From assembly GCA_037176725.1 (NCBI GenBank), contig JAZBRS010000054.1:14650001-14714000 (forward strand): DNA of 64,000 nucleotides, given 5' to 3'. How positions within the stretch are numbered: the first letter of the stretch is position 1; every line of letters begins with the position of its first letter. The notes beneath the pieces are model-generated. The model was not told where the DNA came from. It ran no database searches and worked only from the letters and a program-made list of their open reading frames with translations. Origin of the DNA: Posidonia oceanica. Taxonomy: Eukaryota; Streptophyta; Magnoliopsida; Alismatales; Posidoniaceae. The translations under genes were made by a program, and so were the position numbers. Positions 56,144-64,000 of this stretch are shown one piece after another.

Positions 56144-59100
56144 GAGGCAAGAACAGAAATGTAAAGATTACTGAGCCGGCAGCTCGAGGCGAGGACAGAA
56201 ATGCAAAGATTGCCGAGCCGGTAGCTCGAGACGAGGACAGAAATGCAAAGATCGCCAAGCCGACAGCTCGAGGCGAGGATAGAAATGCAAAGATCGCAAA
56301 GCCCGTAGCTCGAGGCAAGGACAGAAATGTAAAGATCGCCGAGCCAGTAGCTCGAGGCGAGAATAGAAATGTAAAGATCACCGAGCCGGTAGCTCGAGGC
56401 GAAAGCAGGAATGTAAAGATCGCCGAGCCAGCAGCTTGAGGCGAAAGTAGGAATGTAAAGTCACCGAGCCGGTAGCTCGAGGCGAGAACAGAAATGCAAA
56501 GATCGCTGAGCTGGCAGCTCGAGGCAAGAACAGAAATGTAAAGATCGCCAAGTCGGTAGCCCGAGGCAAAAGCAGGAATATAAAGATCGCTGAGCCGGTA
56601 GCTCGAGGCAAAAGTAGGAATGTAAAGATCGCCGAGCCGGTAGCTCGAGGCGAAAGCAGGAATGTAAAGATCGCCAAGCCGGTAGCTCAAGGTGAGGACA
56701 GAAATGTAAAGATCGCAGAGCCGACAGCTCGAGGCGAGGACAGAAATGTAAAGTACGCCGAGCCGGCAGCTCGAGGCGAGAACAGAAATGTAAAGATCGT
56801 CGAGCCGGTAGCTCGAGGCGAGGACGGAAATGCAAAGATCGGCAAGTCAGTAGCTCGAGGTGAGGACAGAAATGTAAAGATCGCCGAGCCGACAACTCGA
56901 GACGAGAATAGAAATGCAAAGATCGCCGAGCCGGCTGCTCGAGAAGAGAACAGAAATGCAAAGATCGCTGAGCCGGCAGCTGGAGGCGAGAACAGAAATG
57001 CAAAGATCGCCGAGCCGATAGCTCGAGGCGAAGATAGAAATGCAAAGATCACCGAGCCGGTAGATCGAGGCGAAGATAGAAATGCAAAGATCACCGAGCC
57101 AGTAGCTCGAGGCGAGGACAGAAATGTAAAGATCGCCAAGCTGGCAGCTCGAGGCGAGGATAGAAATGTAAAGATCGCCGAGCTGGTAGCTCAAGGCGAA
57201 AGCAGGAATGTAATGACCACCGAGCCGGCAGCTCGAGGTGAGGACAGAAATGTAAAGATCGCCGAGCCAGCAGCTCGAGGTGAGGACAGAAATGCAAAGA
57301 TCGCTGAGCCGATAGCTCGAGGCGAAAGCAGGAATGTAAAGATCGCCGAGCCGGTACCTCTAGGCGAAAGCAGGAATGTAAAGATCACCGAGCCGGTAGC
57401 TCGAGGCAAAAGCAGGAAGGTAAAGATCACGAGCTGGTAGCTCGAGGCAAGGACAGAAATGTAAAGATCGCCGAGCCAACAGCTCGAGGCGAGGGTAGAA
57501 ATGTAAAGATCGCCAAGCCGGCAGCTCTAGGCGAGAACAGAAATGCAAAGATCACCGAGCCAGTAGCTCGAGGCGAGGACAGAAATGCAAAGATCCCCGA
57601 GCCGGTAGCTCGAGGCGAGGACAAAAATATAAAGATCGCCGAGCCGACAGCTCGAGGCGAGAACAGAAATGCAAAGATCGAAATGCGAAGATCGCCGAGG
57701 CGGTAGTTCGAGGCGAGAGTAGAAATGCAAAGATCGTCGAACCGGCAGCTCGAGGCGAAGACAGAAATGCAAAGATCGCCAAGCCGGTAGCTCAAGGTGA
57801 AGACAGAAATGTAAAGATCGCCGAGCCGATAGCTCGAGGCGAGGACAGAAATGTAAAGATCGCCGAGCCGGTAGCTCGAGGCGAGAACAGAAATGTAAAG
57901 ATCACTGAGCCGGTAGCTCGAGGCGAGAACAGAAATGTAAAGATCGCCGAGCCGGTAGCTCGAGGCGAGGACAGAAATGCAAAGATTGTCGAGCCGGTAG
58001 CTCGAGCCGAGGACAGAAATGCAAAGATCCCCGAGCTGGTAGCTCGAGGCGAGGACAGAAATGCAAAGATCGTTGAGCTGGCAACTCGAGGTGAGAACAG
58101 AAATGCAAAGATCGCCGAGCCGGCACCTCGAGGCGAGAACAGAAATACAAAGATCGCCGAGTCGGCAGCTCGAGGTGAGAACAGAAATGCAAAGATCGCA
58201 GAGCCGGTAGCTCGAGGCAAAGACAGAAATGCAAAGATCGCCGAGGCGGTAGTTCGAGGCGAGAGTAGAAATGTAAAGATCGCCGAACCGGCAGCTCGAG
58301 GCGAAGACAGAAATGCAAAGATCGCCAAGCCGGTAGCTCGAGGCGAAGATAGAAATGTAAAGATCGCCGAGCCGGTAGCTCGAGGCGAGGACAGAAATGC
58401 AAAGATTGTCGAGCCGGTAGCTCGAGCCGAGGACAGAAATGCAAAGATCGCCGAGCTGGTAGCTCGAGGCGAGGACAGAAATGCAAAGATCGCTGAGCTG
58501 GCAACTCGAGGCGAGAACAGAAATGCAAAGATCGCCGAGCTGGCACCTCGAGGCGAGGACAGAAATACAAAGATCGCCGAGTCGGCAGCTCGAGGTGAGA
58601 ACAGAAATGCAAAGATCGCAGAGCCGGTAGCTCGAGGTAAAGACAGAAATGCAAAGATCGCCGAGCTGGCAGCTCGAGGCAAGAACAGAAATGTAAAGAT
58701 CGCCGAGCCAGCAGCTCGAGGTGAGAACAGAAATGCAAAGATCGCTGAGCCGGTAGCTCAAAGTGAGGATAGAAATGCAAAGATCGCCGAACCGGTAGCT
58801 CGAGGCGAGGACAGAAATGCAAAGATCGCCGAGCCGGTAGCTTGAGGCGAGGACAGAAATGTAAAGATCGCCGAGCCGGTAGCTCGAGGCGAAAATAGAA
58901 ATGCAAAGATCGCCGAGCCGGCAGCTCAAGGCGAAAGTAGGAATGTAAAGATCGCCGAGCCGGTAGCTCGAGGCGAGGACAAAAATGTAAAGGTCGCCGA
59001 GCCAGCAGCTCGAGGCGAGGACAAAATATAAAGATCGCCGAGTCGGCAGCTCGAGACGAGGACAGAAATATAAAGATCGCTGAGCCGACAGCTCGAGGCG
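56144..59100 (-). repeat. 42-bp minisatellite, main array (about 70 units)
   Basis: The unit holds GAGCCGGTAGCTCGAGGC, then a variable GAGGACAG or GAAAGCAG word, then AAATGCAAAGATCGCC. A XhoI-type CTCGAG and a GATC occur in most units. A 420-bp higher-order repeat of ten units is clear: 57961-58380 against 58381-58800. A 13-bp partial unit at about 57670-57690 breaks the phase. As 42 is divisible by three and the unit has no stops on the minus strand, frames stay open for up to 607 codons (57427-59250) and give 14-residue repeats; this does not show a real protein. Confidence 0.92.
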
Positions 59101-60135
59101 AGAATTGGAATGCCAGACACTTTGACGGATGTCATCCGGGCAGTTAGGGCTGCTAGCTCGGATAGGAGGATAAGGCCATGGAGAGATGTCCTTGGTGGAA
59201 GAACTGTCCCAACTGGTCGAGAGATGTTCGACGCCTTGCAAAGTCAACAAGGAGAGCTAGGAAATGATTGGCGTATGCATGACTTATGCAAGATTTGATG
59301 TGAGATTGATTTATTATGTTGAATATGCATGACTTGTGCAATTTTGTTGAAGATGCATGATGTTTGCAAACTTTATTTGTAAATGCATGATTTATGCAAT
59401 GTGTTTTCTTTTCTTCTTTTTTTTGTTGTGGATGCACGACTTATAAAAATTTTGTATGAAAATTTTTTTTGATTGATTTTTATTGCCCTCAGCATTTGGA
59501 ATGCTAGGAATGCCTGCTGTATAAGAAAGAGTAGTCCTCAACTCACGAGACTCTATTTGGACACCTAAACTGTAGGTGGCTCTTTGGAGTGGACAGTATC
59601 TCAAAGGGTGGTGTGTCAAGTGGTGTGGTGAGAAACAAAGCTCCATGCCAAACTCTCTGGGACCTATACCTACTTTTTTTGTTTTTCATTTTCATTTTTT
59701 TGACTCCCTCATAGGTTTGCAGGTTTTACTCTATCCCTGGCTTGGAGGTAAAAAACGCCTGGCCTGGTGCTATGGAGCTGCTGCAAGACAGGGGTAGCTA
59801 GTCCCTGGGAGATCTATGGGCTTTCCAGGCGTATGCTCCGACTCCTCTCCAAGATAGTCGTAGGGAATAGGGCTATTCTGCTCACCTCTATCTCTAGGGC
59901 TGACTTCTATCTTCAACTTCTGTCTTCCTCTTTTTTTTTTTAGTCCTTTATTGACTGATTTATTTTTTTATTTTTGATTTTTTTTTTGACTTTTTTCCTT
60001 TCTCTTTTGTTTCTTTTTTTTCTCTTTTTTTTTTGCTCTCTTTTTTTTGCTCGCATCCTAACCTTTTCTCTCCCTCTGGAGGTATAGATTCTATGAGAAG
60101 TTTGGGCATTTCGCTCTGTTCTTTTTGGATGTGGC
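59101..60135 (-). other. Internal region of the outer A element, right of the array
   Basis: Non-coding. It contains one CAGTTAGGGCTGCTAGC stem-loop unit (about 59138-59155) like those in the 26-kb element, ATGCATGA(C/T)TTATGCAA repeats (59270-59400) and T-rich tracts (59930-60050). Weak open frames have no recognised motif. The right end is cut by the A LTR at 60136. Confidence 0.65.
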
Positions 60136-63100
60136 TGTTGACACCCAATTTCGACAAGGCCGAATTGGCAGGGCTCTCTGGCGGCTAGAAAAAAACCCAA
60201 AATTAGACCTTTCCCCTCACCCTTCCTTTCAAATCAAAACTCCACCTTGAACCTCAAACCAAACCTAGAATTACACCCATTTTTTTAACCTAGAAAACCA
60301 CCCCAAAACCCTCTCAAAACCTTACCTTGAAACCATCCAAGACCTTACCCTAAAACCATCCAAACCCAAGTCCAAATCCACACCTCTCCCTCTCTCTTTC
60401 CCTCCAAAACAAGCCCAAACTCAACCTAGGATTACACTCCTTTCCCGAACCCAAAAACTAACCAAAAACCATAGGAAAACTCACCATCCCTGACTTAACA
60501 AACCCACCAAAAATCCTAGAAACTTTCAAACCAAAACCATTCCCAAAAACCCTAGAAAACCTAGGTAAAACTCCCCTTTTTCTACACCTTAAAACCCCTC
60601 CAAAACCTCCTTGGAATCAGACCAAAACTTCAGAGCCAGCTCCTCAAACCCTAGACTACCCACCCACCAACTTTCATCCCAATCCAAGACCTTTAAGACC
60701 TTCATTTGCCCTAATTATCCTTTTCTCTCTCCGGGATTATCATTTTCTCTCTCCTCTCTCTCTCCTGATTATCATCTCTCTTTTCATCCCCTTCTTGCCC
60801 TTTTTCCTGCCTGGCTGTGGGCCCTCTTTGTGCTTCTATCCCTTCTCTATCTTATTCCTATTTTTACTTTATTTTTAGCTTTTTCCGTGAATTTAAAAAA
60901 AACCATTTTCCTCCAACTTATCTCTTTCCCTTTTATTTCTCCCTTTTTCCATTTCCTTCCTCCTTCTCTTTTCCTTTTCTTTCTTTTGCTAAAATCCATA
61001 AAAAGCCCTAAAAATCTGTAAAACTCCAAAACATAAGAGAAACAAATCAGAACTCTAAGAAAAACAATTTAAAAACATTAAACAAGCAATTAAAAACTTA
61101 AACCTAATTAAATCAAGCATGCAAACTAAAAAATGCAAAACAAACCAAAAGAAAATACTGTAAAATCAAGGAAAAAAACTAAAACAAAATCAAAACCCAC
61201 CAAAGGTAAAAACCCCATCAAGATAATTGAAAAGCAAACCTTAAAAAAAAAGTAAAACAATTAAGAACACTAAGATAAACAATTAATGAAAGAAAAAGCC
61301 TAACCTAACAAAGCTAAGAAAAAAAAAACAACCTAAGGGCTTAATTAAAAAGAAAATGAAGAACACATTAAAAAGACTTAAAAAACACTTATTCAGACAA
61401 GAGAAATCCAATTAAAAGACATCAAGAAAAATCAACAAATAAAAATAAAAAACGTAATCCCAAAAGACTTAAGAAAAGAAAACCCTAAAAGACTAAAACT
61501 AAAAGCCCAAAACCCATTGCAATTAATACGAAAATAAATCCTAAAAAATCCTAATTAATATCCTAAATGCTTAACAAGAAAAACACAATTTTGAAAACAA
61601 TTTAAAAGATTTAACAAACACTTAATCAATTGGAAAACAAATTAAGAACAAAACAAAACCCTAAAACCCTAATCAAGCCCAAAACACACTAATTAACCCA
61701 AAACAGTCATTAAAAAAATCTAATTAAAATCCTAACTCACAACACAACCTTTCTAGTATTTTTACTTATTTTTAATTTATTTTTCCTAATTTTATTTCCT
61801 CACTTTTCCCTCTCTTTCTTCCTTCTTTCCCATTTTTCTTTCCCTTTTTCCCTCACTGGGCCCGTCAGCCCGTTTCTCCCTTTCTTCCTCATTTCTTTTT
61901 TTTCTTTTTTCGGCCCACAGCCCGTTTGCCCCTCCTCTTTCCCTCCTTCTCTTCTTCTTCTTCTTCTTCTTCCATTCTTCTTCTCCTCCTCACACAACAA
62001 AAAACGACAGCCAGCCCCTCTCTTTTTCAAACCTCCATCTGACACCACCATGGACTCTCCTCCATCACCACCATGCCCTGTGGCCGAAGACCAACACAGC
62101 AACCCCTCCCATGCTCTGCCAAGAATGACAGAAACCCACTCCTTTGACCTCAGACCATTGAATTCAGTGGAGAGAAAAGAGATCAAAACCGTTTTTTTCC
62201 TTCACAACCTGGAAGTTCGGCTTACACACCTGAAAACACGAAGTCTCCAGCTCTCTCACCCTTCTTCCAGAACCCAAAAACACCCTGAATCCTTCCCGGA
62301 ATCGACCTCCAAAGCCTTCAGCACCCAACACCTTCCAGACCGACCATCTCCATTGAAAATCCACCACCACGAGCCTCCTAAAATCCCAGAACCTTGCCAT
62401 CAGACTCACCAAGCAACCACCTTTCCGAGCCACCCAAAATCGCGTCCTAAAACCTCCCACACTCCTCACAGTCCACTACAAACACTTGGGTCCCTTTTTT
62501 GCCCAAAAGCTTCAAATCCCCATAACTTCTTCCACACTCAGTGAAATCCACTTCCGATTCCTCCCACGCACTCCCCAGACAACCACCTAGCCACCCGTAC
62601 CCTTGGCTCGGCCTGGAACGCCGCACAACGCTGCATCCACCTCGGGCTTCACAGCAAAGCCTCTGCTGAACCAGATCTCGCCCCGGGCTGTAGAACGCGC
62701 TCTCGATTGCTCCGTCATCTTCCTTGGACCTCCGGCGATGCCCCCGAACCTCCCTCGCACCAACAGCCGCCGCCCTCCGCCGTCTCCACCTTCCTCCGGT
62801 CGGCCGAAATCCTCCTGGATGGGTGGTCTCTTCCAGCGCGCGTGAGGGGTGAAGCAAGCCTCCACCGGATTCTCCTCTTCTCCCTCTTGCTCCTCGGCCT
62901 TTCCCCAGGGGTTTTCATCGCCTGTGCCACCCACAATCCTTCGCCGAAGTCATCATCTTCTCCGGCGCCGGCCACCCCCGCAGCAGCCGTCGCGCGCCGT
63001 CCGGTCGCCCCACGCTCCGCCGCAAGCCTCCGCAACCTCCGTCGCACCCCGCCGCACTTGCCCCACGCTCCGCCGCCCCACGTCACCCCTCCTCTGCCGG

Positions 63101-64000
63101 TCCAGAGCAACCGCCGGCCATCCTCCGGTCATCCACCCCCGCTGTAAGTCCACTGTTTCATTTTTTTATTTTTTCAGTAACTTAGTTTAAATTACTTGCA
63201 TTGCATTCATGTCATATTAAGTTTTTAATATTGCGTTTAGGTCCTGATCAGTTAAGACTTATGTTATATTGAATTTAAAACCATGCTAAATTGCGTAATG
63301 TATTTCTGCTTTTCTGTATTTTCAATCCGGTCCTTTTACTGTGCTGTTTAGTTATAAAATTTTATGCTTCAGCCCCTCTGGTTTCAATTTTTGCACATAG
63401 GTCCTGCAGTAGGTCATTTAATTTAAATGCATGAACTTTACCTTATAATATTGCATTCTGTGTCCCTGTATTTTACTGTTTTTGCATTTAGGTCCCATGC
63501 ATTGTAGTAACTTAGGGTTTATTTCCTTATTTTGCATACTACATTGCATATTTGCCCCCCTGTTTTCTCAATTTTGCATCTAGGTCCATTTTAAATGCAC
63601 AGTAATCATTTTGCATGCATTTTAGCTTATTGCATTGCATTGTCAACCCTGCATTTTTAAAAAATTGCACATCAGTCCTTTATCTGTGATTTCATAGCAT
63701 ATTTTGCATATTAAATTGCATTTTTGACCCTGCATGATTTCAAAATGACACATAGGTCCTTTGCATCCCTTTAAAATCATGTAAAATGCCTGTTTTGCCC
63801 TCAAATTTGCATTTTAGCTCCCAAGTTTGCAAAATTGCACGTAGGCCCTCCACTTGCATTCCTAGACTCCCCAGAACCCTGTTTTCTGGAAAAATTGCAT
63901 TTTAGACCCCAGAGTTTTTCAAAATTGCATTTTGCTTGCCATTTGCTTTCAAAACTTCCTCTGATGCATACCCACTTTTTAAAAATATCATTCTATGCCC
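60136..64000 (+). mobile_element. Family A LTR, long subtype, runs off the window
   Basis: Starts TGTTGACACCC and follows the reverse of the 23095-28949 solo LTR closely: shared GACAAGGC.GAATTGGCAGG start, telo-box-rich U3 (60290-60660), A-rich stretch (61020-61740), pyrimidine tract (61800-62000), GC-rich leader (62580-63145) with a donor-like GCT|GTAAGT (63141-63149), and GCAT-word region to the window end. Open frames such as 62050-62544 are low complexity. Whether it is solo or the 5' LTR of an element cannot be told. Confidence 0.85.
63141..63149 (+). promoter_or_regulatory. Splice-donor-like site
   Basis: GCT|GTAAGT at the 3' edge of the GC-rich leader; the counterpart at about 25908-25916 (minus) reads ACT|GTAAGC. 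Confidence 0.4.

Larger units (their letters stand above)
15849..60135 (-). mobile_element. Outer minus-strand A element, invaded several times
   Basis: Its 3' LTR is 15849-20256. The internal part is scattered: 20257-20671, 46962-47008 and 56144-60135, which join into one 3' UTR and 42-bp minisatellite once the inserted elements are removed. No gag or pol of this element is in the window. Its 5' LTR should lie to the right, beyond the A LTR that begins at 60136. It is itself inserted in the B LTR fragment. Confidence 0.7.

Noticed and set aside
56144..59100. CRISPR-like array of short regular repeats
   Set aside because: Units are directly adjacent with no unique spacers, in a plant retrotransposon; it is a minisatellite.

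Overview
The window is a gene-free block of plant repetitive DNA. It consists almost entirely of nested LTR retrotransposons of the Ty3/gypsy Tat/Ogre and Athila type, with no host gene, tRNA, rRNA or CRISPR array. The evidence for this is very long LTRs (about 3.1 to 5.9 kb), Tat/Ogre-like primer sites (TGGCGACTCYRCTGGGGA), an Athila-like primer site (TGGCGCCGTTGCC), Tat/Ogre- and Athila-like gag remnants, 5-bp target duplications and telomere-like TTTAGGG words. A plant, probably a eudicot with a large genome, is the best guess. The species cannot be named from the sequence. Nearly all open frames are low-complexity readings of GC-rich LTR leaders or minisatellites.

I use two family names. 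Family A has LTRs starting TGTTGACACC or TGTAGACACC and ending CTACA, 3.1-5.9 kb, with three subtypes. Family B has LTRs starting TGTAGATATCCC and ending CCACA, about 1.45-1.57 kb. Both share nearly the same polypurine tract (AAGGAGGGGCA) and similar LTR termini, and the two internal regions seen carry gag but no recognisable protease, reverse transcriptase, RNase H or integrase.

Layout. 1-3496: polypurine tract and LTR of a + strand A element whose body lies left of the window; its 3' end carries a 188-bp tandem triplication that includes primer-site copies. 3497-8295: remnant Athila element (LTR end, primer site, leader, gag) split by a solo B LTR at 5765-7329 (TSD GCTAA). 8296-11660: minus-strand A LTR. 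11661-14769: plus-strand A LTR. 14770-15848: minus-strand B LTR fragment. 15849-60135: a large minus-strand A element (3' LTR 15849-20256, then polypurine tract, 3' UTR and a 42-bp minisatellite). That minisatellite was invaded twice, at the same GAGGY word: by a 26-kb A element (20672-46961, itself holding two 5.9-kb solo LTRs) and by an intact-ended B element (47009-56143, TSD GAGGC). 60136-64000: another A LTR that leaves the window.

The simplest reading is a nest of up to about seven levels. It predicts what should lie to the right of the window: the missing halves of the outer LTRs in reverse order. The structures most worth a second look are conserved, partly covarying hairpins in the A LTRs, clustered CGTCCAACGTTGGACG palindromes, repeated splice-donor-like sites at the edge of GC-rich LTR leaders, the primer-site capture in the first LTR, and the repeatedly invaded 42-bp array.
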